DNA of 31,080 nt. Source: Paulinella micropora (Eukaryota; Cercozoa; Imbricatea; Euglyphida). This document shows, in pieces, positions 17,738-26,155 of the stretch. The DNA lies in contig BJOX01000019.1 in NCBI GenBank assembly GCA_009731375.1, positions 371,273-402,352 on the forward strand, written 5' to 3'. Under the pieces are notes generated by a model. That model was not told the DNA's origin. It did not search any database and saw only the letters and a program-made list of their open reading frames with translations. Each line of letters starts with the position of its first letter. The first letter of the stretch is position 1. The position numbers and the translations under genes were made by a program.

Positions 17738-17938
17738 TAGTGCTGTAGCACACCACTGCAATAAGTGCTATTAATACATCAGCATTTTCTGTAAAATCAG
17801 AAACCAGAAATTCAGAAATATTAATAGTTTTTTTTTGCAGGCGGACGCGCGGAAGGGAGAAGGGGAGGCAGGGGGGTGTTGTAACGCGCGTGAGAATGAA
17901 TTCTGTTGTATCCTGCCCCCTCCCTCCGCGCCCCTTCC
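17738..17938 (+). repeat. Dispersed repeat family, copy D
   Basis: GTGCTGTAGCACACCACTGCAA is followed by TCAGAAACCAGAAATTCAGAAA, a T run with GCAGGCGGACGCGCGG, GGAGAAGGGGAGG, GTGAGAATGAATT and a CCTGCCCCCTCCCTCCG end. This is the same order as copy A. It sits between the two MITE copies. Confidence 0.75.
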
Positions 17939-18230
17939 GACAGTATATATATTTAAGTTATCATTGTAATACAGGAGAAAAAATCTCGTTATTACTGCAA
18001 GAGAAAAATGTGTTAATATTAATATTAGTAAAATATGATCTAATTTTTTCCGCAGGGAATATTAGTAAGTCGTTTAAAATAAAACTGTTGGTTATGAGGC
18101 GCCTCATCAATATTACAATATATACAATATTAATACTTGTATATAATAATACTTATTTATAAGTGGAAAATGTAACGGTTATAACATATAATCATGTCTA
18201 TCAAAATTTCTTGCAGGAGTTAGGAAGTAT
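17939..18230. other. AT-rich unique DNA between the MITE copies
   Basis: No gene is supported. It contains many ATTAATATTA-type phrases and the second copy of the 14-bp palindrome (18094-18107). Confidence 0.6.
18094..18107. repeat. 14-bp palindrome ATGAGGCGCCTCAT, copy 2
   Basis: It is identical to 3165-3178, 15 kb away, and again placed in AT-rich sequence with ATATTA nearby. Confidence 0.7.
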
Positions 18231-18495
18231 TACTGGGTACATTCAAGTGTCAAACTCAACCATCGAATTTTTGTTAAGGGCCAGATTTCAGATTAGCGCT
18301 CAGATTTCGAATTAGTGGTCAGAATTCAAATTAGTTCAATTTAACTGCTTTTTACGTCCGCAAAATCTGTATTATTTTTGGGAAATGTTACAGTTAAATT
18401 AAACTAATTTGAATTCTGGCCGCTAATCTGAAATCTGACCCTTAATCGTAGGCTCAAATTTGATGGCTGAGTTTGACACTTGAATGTACCCAGTA
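18231..18495. mobile_element. Foldback MITE-like element, copy 2
   Basis: The terminal inverted repeats are perfect for at least 22 bases (TACTGGGTACATTCAAGTGT at the left, its complement ending CCCAGTA at the right). The inner arms are the same as in copy 1. The spacer is about 35 bp (GCTTTTTACGTCCGCAAAATC). The two copies are clearly the same family, diverged by several percent, and lie in the same orientation as far as a near-palindrome can be oriented. Confidence 0.87.
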
Positions 18496-18962
18496 ATATT
18501 AATAATATTGTTATTAATTATAGTATTAATATTCTTGAAGGGCATATATCGAAGTTTGTAACAGAAACATTGTAAAAGATTCTTGAGTGACTAAGGGGGG
18601 AAGGGTTGGAGGGGGGAAGGAAGAAAGGGCAGTGTATTATCATCCAAAAAGGAAGCCGCTGGAATTACGCACTTTGAAGCAACCTGAGCTTCAATACATT
18701 AACACTGTCTGAGCCGCAGTGAAAGTTGTATTAATATATTCAAGGCTGGGTAGGTGAAGAATTTTAGAACAGAAACAGGCCGGGACACTGACTACGATAA
18801 TCAGTCAGTAGTACTATTAATACATGTCGGAGCCGCCGAACTTCAGCCGCCTTGAAAAGAAACCGGACACTGAATACTATTATTCATACGCAGTGTCGGA
18901 GCTGCGGGGGGGGGGGGGGGGGGGGGTTGGGCCCCCCCCCCCCCCCCCCCCAACCCCGGGTC
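18496..18962. other. Diverged tandem phrases ending in a poly-G/poly-C hairpin
   Basis: No gene is supported. Related phrases occur three times: CACTGTCTGAGCCGCAGTG (about 18705), GGGACACTGACTACG...CATGTCGGAGCCGCCGAA (about 18782-18840) and CGGACACTGAATAC...CAGTGTCGGAGCTGCGG (about 18863-18905). The last contains the inverted pair GACACTG/CAGTGTC. It is followed by about 20 G, TTGGG, about 20 C and AACCCC, then a 10-N gap (18963-18972). Confidence 0.6.
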
Positions 18963-19029
18963 NNNNNNNNNNTGCGCATACGCAGTCTAACGCTAGCATA
19001 TTATATAATACATATTGATACTACTATAC

Positions 19030-19404
19030 ATACATAAACATGCATCATGACATACCAACAACAACAACAACTTGAACAACAACAACAACAACACTTGAAC
19101 AAAACTTTTTGCCTGGTGAAGCGCCCGAGACGATCTACACATATACATACACATGATAGTGACAGACCTGCGATATTGACATCCGAGCGGAAGGATTGAA
19201 AAAGAAGATCCATGACATCGACTGACTGTCTGTACCCGCACATCGCATGCAGCAACGTAGGAGGAAAAGGAAGAAGAAGAAGCAACAACCACAACAGGTG
19301 AAGAAGCAACAACACACAACAGAAGAAGAAGAAGAAGAAGAAGAAGAAGAAGAAGAAGAGACAAAGAAAGAAAGAAAGAGAGAGAGAGAGGGGGGGGGGG
19401 GGGG
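19030..19404. repeat. (CAA)n, (GAA)n and (GA)n stretches with short unique spacers
   Basis: CAACAA repeats (19050-19095) are followed by about 150 bp of mixed sequence. Then come AAGAAGAAG/CAACAAC repeats, a GAA run (19321-19358), GAAAGAAAGAGAGAG and finally poly-G (19391-19404). Low-complexity frames are not genes. Confidence 0.85.
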
Positions 19405-20215
19405 ACGTTTGGAAAGGCTAACGATTGAAGCGCAGTCCATGACCAAGAACGCGAGTCGGATTCACACCTATATCTGCGTTCAGGAATGCCGCTTTCTTCT
19501 CAAGAGGTCCCGCCAGTGTAAGCTGTGGCCGGAGTGAGGCAGGTCTGTATGACAGAACGGTGGCGCCAGCACCCGAGCGCGGCTGTTCCCACAGCGGAAG
19601 CTGAGGTTTGCCTTCCACAACAGAGATGAACCGTGGAGGCGCGACCTCGGGTGGTCACGAACACCAAACAGAAGGTGGCAGACCAATTCACCGTTCAGTC
19701 CAGCGTCCCAAGAAGCCTCGGGGCCTGGCCATGCCGGATGAGCGGCCAGTACCTGCCTCCAGGCTTGGCAGATTGATAACAGCTAGTAGCCATGATCAAG
19801 ATGCAGGGCCGCCATGCGCTCGAGGTGGCTGGCGCGGAGGGGGCTGGCGTGGAACCGGTGAGGGCAGTGGCCACCTTTGGAGTTGCCGAGCGGGCCCGTG
19901 CACCACAGGCCTTCCCGCGCTGTGAAGGCGCGCTCAAACTAGTCCTGAAACCGCTCGCTGGCGTACCTGAGGAACCGCACCCATCGCTCCTCCCCGAGGA
20001 ACACCTTCATGCCCATCCGATCTGCGAGTCGAGATTTTTTCGCAGCCACCAAGAAGTACCAACGCAGGTTACCCCTGCGCAAAAAAAGCATCCGGGACCC
20101 AAGAAGTGTGTAGTCACACCTAGGCTTGGGACCAGCACCGATTCAAGACCAGCCTGCCGACGATCCCACTACATGTTTGGTAGCAGCATGATCTTTTGAG
20201 CTAGTGCCAGCGAGC
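19405..20215. other. GC-rich unique island, unassigned
   Basis: About 800 bp of normal-complexity GC-rich DNA sits between two purine-repeat blocks. Overlapping open frames of 60-135 codons occur on both strands (for example plus 19792-20199 and minus 19937-19695), as expected for GC-rich DNA with few stops. None shows a known motif, and none can be preferred. It could be an exon, or the body of a retroposon whose tail is the (GAA)n that starts at 20217; neither is proven. Confidence 0.4.
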
Positions 20216-20243
20216 GCAGAAGAAGAAGAAGAAGAAGAAGAAA

Positions 20244-20276
<33 letters not shown>

Positions 20277-20529
20277 GAGGAGGAGGAGGAGGAGGAGGAG
20301 AAGGAAAAGAAGGAAAAGAAGGGGAAGAAGATAACGAAAAAGAAGGAGCACAGGAAGGAAAAGTAACAGAAGAAGAAGGAGGAGAAGAAGAAAATGGAGG
20401 ACAGGGGGACGATGCAGGATATGGAAAGGTGGCAGCAGCAGCAAAAACAGCAGCAGCAGCAGTAGTGGTAGTGGCGGTAGTAGTAGTAGAAGTGAAAGTG
20501 GTAGTGGTGGTGTAGGTAGTGGTGGTGTA

Positions 20530-20570
<41 letters not shown>

Positions 20571-21610
20571 AAGTAGAAGTAGAAGTAGAAGTAGAAGTAG
20601 TAGTTGATGCAGTGGAAGACGAAGAAGGAGAAGAAGAAGAAGAAGAAGAAGAAGAAGAAGAAGAAGAAGAAGAAGAAGAAGAATGTAGTAGTAGTAGTAG
20701 TAGTAGTAGTAATAGTAGTAATAGTAGTAGGAGGAGGAGGAGGAGGAGGAGGAAGAGGAGGAAGAGGAGGAAGAGGAGGAAAATAAGGGAAAGAAGAGGA
20801 AGAAGAAGAAAAAGTAAAAGGAGAAGGAGCAGAAGGAGCAAGAGGAGCAAGAGGAGCAGGAGGAGCAGGAGGAGCAGGAGGAGCAGGAGGAGGAAGAGGA
20901 GGAGGAGGAGGAGGAGGAGAAGGAGAAGAAGAAGAAGAAGAAGAAGAAGAAGAAGAAGAAGAAGAAGAAGAAAAAGAAGAAGAAGAAGAACAAGAAAGCG
21001 GGAGAGGAAGAGGATGAAGAGGAGGAGAGAGAGGAGCCGGACGAGAAAGAGAATGAGGAAGATGAGGAATAGCAGGAAGAGGAAGAGGAGTAGGAGAAGA
21101 TGGAATCGAAGGATAAAGAGGAGGAGCAGTATGAGAATGAAGAGGCGGAAGAGTAGGAGACGTGGGAGGATGAGAATAGACAGGACGAGGAGGAGGAAGA
21201 GGAGCAGGAGAAGCAGGACGAGGAGGAAGAGAAGGAGCAGGACGAGTAGGAACAAGAGGAGGAGAAAGAGGAGGAGGAGGAGGAGGAGGAGAAGAAGAAG
21301 AAGAAGAAGAGGAGGAGGAAGAAGGAGGAGGGGGAGAAGGAAGAGGGGTTGAGGAAAGAGGAAGAAGAGGAGTAGAAAAAAAAGGAAGACAAGTAGGAAA
21401 ATGATAAATAGGAGGAGGGGAAAGATTGGTAGGAGGAGGAGAAAGAGTAGTAGTAGGAAAAAATGGTGGCTGTGGTGGTGGTGGTTGTGGTGAAGAAGAA
21501 GAAGAAGAAGAAGAAGAAGAAGAAGAAGAAGAAGAAGAAGAAGAAGAAGAAGAAGAAGAAGAAGAAGAAGAAGAAGAAGAAGAAGAAGAAGAAGAAGAAG
21601 AAGAAGAAGC
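20216..21610 (+). repeat. 1.4-kb purine-rich trinucleotide satellite
   Basis: Blocks of GAA, AGT, GGA, GCA and AAG triplets change one into another without leaving the three-base period, so several frames stay open for hundreds of codons on both strands. It ends in a pure (GAA) run of about 39 units (21492-21609). Predicted poly-Leu/Ser/Pro or poly-Arg/Lys/Glu products are artefacts of the period. Long purine strands like this can form triplex DNA; that is known for GAA repeats in general, not shown here. Confidence 0.93.
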
Positions 21611-21757
21611 TGGTTGCCCAGCGCGTAAGACCATCTCCACTCCTCCTGTACGGAGTTGAAAGTTCAACTCACTACCAAAGTCATAACTAGCAATTGCAGC
21701 CAGCATGCTGCGAACGAGGACGCACTGAGAGATCGTAGTACTGAGCGTCATTGCCAT
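21605..21757 (-). CDS. Candidate N-terminal exon of an unknown protein
   Basis: An ATG at 21757 has a strong context (TTTACCATGGC). The frame reads about 50 residues of normal composition (MAMTLSTTISQCVLVRSMLA, ASYDFGSELNFQLRTGGVEM, VLRAGQPA) before entering the complement of the GAA satellite as poly-Ser. The part outside the repeat looks like a real coding start. The gene either continues into a poly-Ser tract or is spliced before it (GTAGTG at about 21680 on this strand is a possible donor). I do not recognise it. Confidence 0.3.
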
Positions 21758-21784
21758 GGTAAAATGTTGTTTCTTGTAAGTATG

Positions 21785-21975
21785 AATTTATGTATGTATG
21801 TATATTATGTACGTTAGGTCAAAGAGCTCATGCGGTCCACACTCAATGCGGGCAGGTATGTATGTATATACATACATACATAAATACATAAATACATACA
21901 TACATACATACACACATACAATCTCATACATACATATGTATGTATGTATGTACATATGTATGTATGTTTGTTACA
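21785..21975. repeat. (GTAT)n / (ATAC)n microsatellite
   Basis: GTAT repeats (21788-21808) are followed by unique sequence containing GTCAAAGAGCTCATGCGGTC. Further GTAT, then ATAC blocks and again GTAT to 21968 follow, forming inverted tetranucleotide blocks. Confidence 0.9.
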
Positions 21976-22292
21976 AGTTTGTCAGTTTGCGGGTGAAAAG
22001 ATTTTTTGTACACAATTTTTTTCACAATTTTTTGTGTGGCCAATAATCAGTTTCGAAAAGATTGTGCTCTGTTTTACAAAAACAAAAAATTCACCATAGG
22101 CATGATTTGTTTTTATGGCAAACAATGCCACATTTAAGCGAATACTGCAGGCTTTGGCAGCCTTTCGTGTATGACAACACGACGTCCTTACCAAGTTCGT
22201 GGTCTGTTATCTTTTTTTTTTTTTTTACTTTTCGCTTGAACCTCCTTTCTTTCACTTCTTGTTTTTTTTCATGGGTTATCTGCTCTGAAAAG
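21976..22292. other. Unique DNA, presumed intron or 5' flank of the LRR locus
   Basis: No independent gene is supported. The 3' half is pyrimidine-rich (T runs at 22211-22226 and 22261-22269) and leads into the AG acceptor of the first LRR exon. Confidence 0.5.
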
Positions 22293-22376
22293 GCCAAATA
22301 TGAAGGCAAATCGCTCGATTTGTCAAGCCAGAATCTCGGAGCTGTTAGTGCTTCGGTAGTCGCCAAGGGACTGCAG
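22293..22376 (+). CDS. LRR exon 1, 84 bp, plus strand
   Basis: The exon is preceded by pyrimidine-rich DNA and CTGAAAAG (AG at 22291-22292) and followed by GT at 22377. It encodes exactly 28 residues, beginning AKYEGKSLDLSSQNLGAVSA and ending KGLQ. This fits the ribonuclease-inhibitor type LRR (L-x-x-L-x-L-x-x-N-x-I/L-x-x-x-G-x-x-x-L-A-x-x-L), which forms a horseshoe used for protein binding. Phase 0 on both sides, the 84-bp size and the ...CTGCAG end match the exons at 23300 and 23552, so it is probably part of the same plus-strand gene. The N-terminal exons are not in view. Confidence 0.6.
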
Positions 22377-22497
22377 GTCACACAGACTATACATGCATAA
22401 AGACATCACTACTTCAGTTCAGGACTACACCTATTATGAGACAACAGACTCAAATATTTATGAATGTTGGGTGTTTGGATACTTGGAGATCTTACAG

Positions 22498-22663
22498 GTG
22501 AATCTCTGTGTATGTGTGTGTGTCTATCTCTCTCTCCTCTATCTCTCTCCTCTCTCTTCCTCCCTCCCTCCCTCTCTTCTCACTCTCCCTCTCAGTGTAT
22601 GTGTGTGTATCTCTCTCTCCTCTATCTCTCTCCTTTCTTCCTCCCTCCCTCCCTCTCTTCTCA

Positions 22664-22740
<77 letters not shown>
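22498..22740 (+). repeat. (GT)/(CT)n microsatellite seated on a probable LRR exon start
   Basis: CTTACAG (22491-22497) is a good splice acceptor and is followed by GTGAATCTC, close to the GTGAAC that opens the other plus-strand LRR exons. From 22508 the sequence is microsatellite. A block of about 75 bp (TGTGTGT, CTATCTCTCTCTCCTCT, CCTCCCTCCCTC, TCTTCTCACTCTC) is present twice (about 22508 and 22597), then pure CT to 22740. The exon seems to have been destroyed by repeat growth. Confidence 0.6.
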
Positions 22741-22750
<10 letters not shown>

Positions 22751-22959
22751 CACCCACCTACCCAAAATGTTTAACAACAAACATGCATATACGTGTACAC
22801 GTGTACACATACATAGTATTACTACACATTTACATGTGCTCATAGACACTTTTCATACACAGCATGCCAACTCACATATGCATCATTTTAATGCTACCAG
22901 CTGTATATTGTATTTCTTTCTGTCTTCTCTGTCTTCTCTTTCTCTCCTCTCCCTCCCTC

Positions 22960-23019
<60 letters not shown>

Positions 23020-23299
23020 GCAGCGCCTTCAGTTTTTGTTCTGCCAATCGAGCTTGACAAAAGTGTTTTCAGTGTTGTCATATAAGCATATGCGCTCTCT
23101 CTCTCTCGCTCGCTCTAATACACACACACACATACGTACATACTTTATTACATACACAAAAAATCACACAATCACACAAACACACACGCACACACACACA
23201 CACACACACACTCGCTGTCTCTCACACACATACACACAAGTGCTACCGGCGTCGCGGTAGCATGCAAGAATGTCAGCATTACACTGTGAATGATATTAG
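22741..23299. other. Intron-like DNA with CT and CA microsatellites and two palindromes
   Basis: It contains the perfect 16-bp palindrome GTGTACACGTGTACAC (22793-22808), (CT)n at about 22967-23014, CA-rich repeat at 23118-23236, and a hairpin GCTACCG-GCGTCG-CGGTAGC at 23242-23261. It ends in ATGATATTAG, the acceptor of the next LRR exon. Confidence 0.7.
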
Positions 23300-23383
23300 G
23301 TGAACACTAGCCTGGCTACACTCATCCTCTACAACAACAACATCGGCGACGCAGGCGCAACAGCAATTGCAAAGGCCCTGCAG
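23300..23383 (+). CDS. LRR exon, 84 bp, plus strand
   Basis: The acceptor TTAG ends at 23299 and the donor GTACCT starts at 23384. The 28 residues are VNTSLATLILYNNNIGDAGA followed by TAIAKALQ, a near-consensus RI-type LRR (NLRC3-like). It is in phase 0 at both ends, so it can be added or skipped without a frame change. Its donor GT is the first half of a GGTACC palindrome whose other strand is the donor of a minus-strand LRR exon ending at 23388. The intron that follows (23384-23551) contains that entire minus-strand exon. Confidence 0.75.
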
Positions 23384-23387
23384 GTAC

Positions 23388-23471
23388 CTTAAGCGCGTCT
23401 GCAAGCGCTGCTGCACCTTGAACTCCAATGTTGTTCCTTGCAATATTTAGAGTCTGCAGAACCTTGTTTGC
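23388..23471 (-). CDS. LRR exon, 84 bp, minus strand (antisense to an intron)
   Basis: On the minus strand the exon has acceptor GCACTGCAG (next to 23471), 84 bp without a stop, then donor GT at 23387-23386. The 28 residues are ANKVLQTLNIARNNIGVQGA followed by AALADALK, again an RI-type LRR with the same start (x-N-K-x-L-Q) and phase 0. It is thus a mirror of the plus-strand exons, separated from 23300-23383 by only four bases (GTAC). Hand comparison with its plus-strand neighbour gives about 57% base identity, similar to that between the two plus-strand exons (about 58%). The two orientations are therefore old, and both have kept an LRR reading. Confidence 0.65.
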
Positions 23472-23551
23472 CTGCAGTGCATCACAAATACAATTTGTGA
23501 GACATGCTACCGCGCGGGCAGCAAGTCGAATAGGAACATATGTGGATATAG

Positions 23552-23635
23552 GTGAACAAGACGCTACAAGCGCTTGGTTTAAGAAGTAACAACATCGGGG
23601 ATGATGGCGCAAAAGCCATCGGGAAAGCGTTAGAG
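23552..23635 (+). CDS. LRR exon, 84 bp, plus strand
   Basis: The acceptor GGATATAG ends at 23551 and the donor GTACCT starts at 23636. The 28 residues are VNKTLQALGLRSNNIGDDGA followed by KAIGKALE, the clearest RI-type LRR in the window. The exon start lies 252 bp after the start of the previous plus-strand exon. It lies wholly inside what would be an intron of the minus-strand gene (between the minus exons ending 23640 and starting 23471). A conserved GCTACCG motif stands 46 bp upstream (23506), as it does before the exon at 23300 (23242) and before a third acceptor-like site at 23788 (23746). Confidence 0.75.
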
Positions 23636-23639
23636 GTAC

Positions 23640-23718
23640 CTTAAGCATGTTTGCGATTGCTTCTGCGCCTGCTGGTCCTATTTTGCTCCCATGCATAGCT
23701 CGATTACATTTTGTTTTC
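23640..23718 (-). pseudogene. Degenerate LRR exon, 79 bp, minus strand
   Basis: On the minus strand the exon ends in CTTAAG followed by donor GTACC, exactly as at 23388. Its 3' half reads GSKIGPAGAEAIANMLK, a good LRR ending. The 5' half is damaged: after the acceptor-like CATAG the start GAAAACAAAATG resembles GCAAACAAGGTT, but about 5 bp are missing, so the exon is 79 bp, and the start and the good end are in different frames. It abuts the plus exon 23552-23635 across the same GTAC, repeating the arrangement at 23383/23388. Confidence 0.55.
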
Positions 23719-23784
23719 CTATGCAATATGTAATTATATGAGTGTGCTACCGCACCCCCCCTCTCCCCCGAGCTTCACCGTAAA

Positions 23785-26138
23785 TCAGGTGCAAAAAATT
23801 TGGCGGCCGAGGACGATTTTGTTGTTGTTGTTGTTGTTGTTATTTCCTGCGCCGAGTCTGATTCCGGAAGGTCCGGGGGGGGGGCAGCGGATGGGTGCTG
23901 AGGTAGAGAGACTGCGTTTCTTGCGCTTAGGCGGCTGCACGGGCTCTGTCGCTTCTTTCTTGTCTGCGGCCGCCTCCTCACAGGCCGTGCATCGCTGCAG
24001 CCACCAGGCATAGTCGCCTCGGCAGATGCGTCGGGTGACTGCACAGTCTGGACAGGGGACAAGGAAAATGTCAGAGTAATGATAGCGCGCGGGGCGGGGG
24101 CGTGGGGGGGGGCTCTCCTTGCGGGCTGGCTTCCTCCTCCCCCCCCTCTGGCACCACAGGTCCTGCGTCGTCGTCCCTGTCGGCTTCACTTTGCTCTTGT
24201 TCTTCCTCGTTGCCTGCTGCTGCTTCTTCTGTGCCAGGCCACTGCTGATCGGAGGATTCCTTGAGAGAGCCAGCCACCTGCACGTGCTCTAGTCCGTTAT
24301 AACAGGCCGCGGGCCAGCCCGCCTCCTCCAGAAGTCTCCGTAGGTCACTAAAGCGCGAAGAAACTAGATACGGGAGCAGCTGCGCTTCAAGCGCAGCCCG
24401 CTCGGAAACAGTGAGCTCCCCTGGCTCAAAGGGAGACCATTGCCCCTCCTCTGCCGGGGGGTCAACGCAGGAACCCGCGCTTGTGCCGATGGCTGTGTCC
24501 TCTTCGAAAATGGGTTCTTCTTCATCCTCCTCGTCCGGCATCATCGCCGCCATCGAGGAGAAGCCACTAGCAGCGTCGTCCTCCCCAGTCATATCCCCGT
24601 CGTTGTCATTGTCGGTAATCCTGCTGGGGCTGCTGCTGGAGCTGCTGCTAGAGCTGTTGGAACTACTACTCGAGCTGGTGCTACTGTCGCTGACGGGGGG
24701 CTGGTCGCCCCCCACTAGCAGCTGGTCACGCTGTTCGCACCAAGGTCGGAATAAATTGCCTAGCATGACGGATCGCTTGGCCAGATTGTGAGCAGCGCGG
24801 CAATGTGTGCTGTGGCAGCGGTAGTACACGTTGCCGCCCGAAGACAAAAACATGTACGCGTTGTTGCTCCTGTGATACATTTTTTCGTCCACAGGGGTAG
24901 TAACGCTATCACTAGCGATATCGATACTATGAGCAGCAGATCCCACTTGCTGCTGCCGCTGGTCCTCCTGGCGCGCTGCGCGGCGCCTGCGCAGCACCTC
25001 GTGAAAAAGACAAAGGCGCCCGTTCTCGTCTCTGGCTGTTCGCACGACGAAAAACTGACTGCCCGTCTTCTTGTCCTGCTCGACCGACAGTCTGGAGGTC
25101 GTGTCGCCCCAGCCCGCCAGTATGAGGGCAAGCTTTTTCAAAATGGGTTGCTGGTGCTCGTAAACGACAGCTGGCGGGGGGGGCGCGCGCGAGGCCTGTC
25201 CCTTCTCCCGCTCCGCGCGGTCGCGCAGCGGAGGGGATGGCACTGCTGGGTATGTAGACGGCGGCTGGCCCGCGCGCAGAGTGGTTGAGGCAGTGCACAA
25301 GCCACTCCTCGTAGCTGGGCAATTTAAGAAGCGGTTGTGCGCCGGGGCGCATGAGGTCGGGTATTTTCTGAGAGCCGGGCACGCGCCAGCAGCGGTTCTT
25401 GGAGTAGACGGCGGGGTCGATGATATTGCCGGTGTCTTTGCTGTGCTTATACTTGGGCAACCTAGTAGTGTCGACGCGGAGCTCGAGTACAAGCTCGGGC
25501 AGCCCGCCCAGCCCGCTAGCAGGGGCAGGAGGGTGGTGTTGTTGCATGAGCCAGTGTTTGACAAAGGCCCCGGCATCGTGGACCGATTCAAAGACAGCGT
25601 TTGGAAAAGCGACGTGGAAGGAGTTTTTGAACCAGCCGTCGCTGCAGGGACGCCCCAGGTCGTTGCTCTGCATTTCGTCGGCGCCAGTCGAGGCTAGACT
25701 AAGCTGGGCCAGGGCCGCGCGCACGGCGCTCTGCAGCGCGTGCAAGCGTCGTGTGGCGCTAAGTTCGGCGCCGCCTTGCGAGTACCACTCTAGGTCAAAG
25801 TACAGGACGCACTGGCCCTGTATGATGACGAAGAAGCTGCGCTCCATTGCGTCGACGCAGCGATAGATGTCGTGGTAAAAGCTTCGGGCATCTGCACAAG
25901 AGCCAAACAGGTGGCGCTCGGGCAGGTCCGTCTGCCCGAGCGGGTCTGGGCCAGGCGGCAGCATGAGCTTGTAAAAAAACGTGTGTTGCTGGGCCTTGCC
26001 CTCAGTAAAGCAGGCCTCGGACGGGAAGGAATTGGCGCCCCCTGATTCGAACAGACAGACGGGCCTGGGCAGATTGCGCGTCAGCAGGACCCTGCGCGGG
26101 GCACGGCGCGCCTTGGCGGCAGCCGGCAAGGCTGCCAT
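23785..26138 (-). CDS. PRIMPOL: PrimPol-like archaeo-eukaryotic primase/polymerase, two frame breaks
   Basis: PrimPol primes DNA synthesis anew and copies damaged DNA in nucleus and mitochondria. The start is the ATG at 26138. AEP motif I is LYFDLEWYS (D115, E117), motif II WFKNSFHVAF (S173, H175) and motif III GNIIDPAVYSKNRCWRV (D241). After a frame change between about 25255 and 25215 the protein goes on to a UL52-type zinc motif, HRSNNAYMF...YYRCHSTHC (CX4C). The family's first Cys, seven residues before the His, is Pro here. A Ser-rich acidic tail (EDEEEPIFEEDTAIG) could be an RPA-binding site. A second frame change near a run of 8 G (about 24105) leads to CPDCAVTRRICRGDYAWWLQ...CTAC, an NLS-like PPKRKKR, eight Asn from (GTT)n, and a TGA at 23787-23785. 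No introns are visible. At about 780 residues it is longer than the human protein. A viral origin is possible but not indicated. Confidence 0.85.
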
Positions 26139-26155
26139 TCTTTGGATGGGGGGGG

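Noticed and set aside
19608-20199. Overlapping plus-strand frames of 105 and 135 codons
   Set aside because: They are GC-rich DNA open on both strands without motif or preferred frame; left as an unassigned island.
20143-21757. Several 270-518-codon frames on both strands (poly-Leu, Ser, Pro, Arg)
   Set aside because: A three-base repeat period keeps all frames open; only the roughly 50 residues before the repeat on the minus strand look protein-like.
22793-22808. 16-bp palindrome GTGTACACGTGTACAC as regulatory site
   Set aside because: It lies in TGTA/CACA-rich repeat sequence where such palindromes arise easily.
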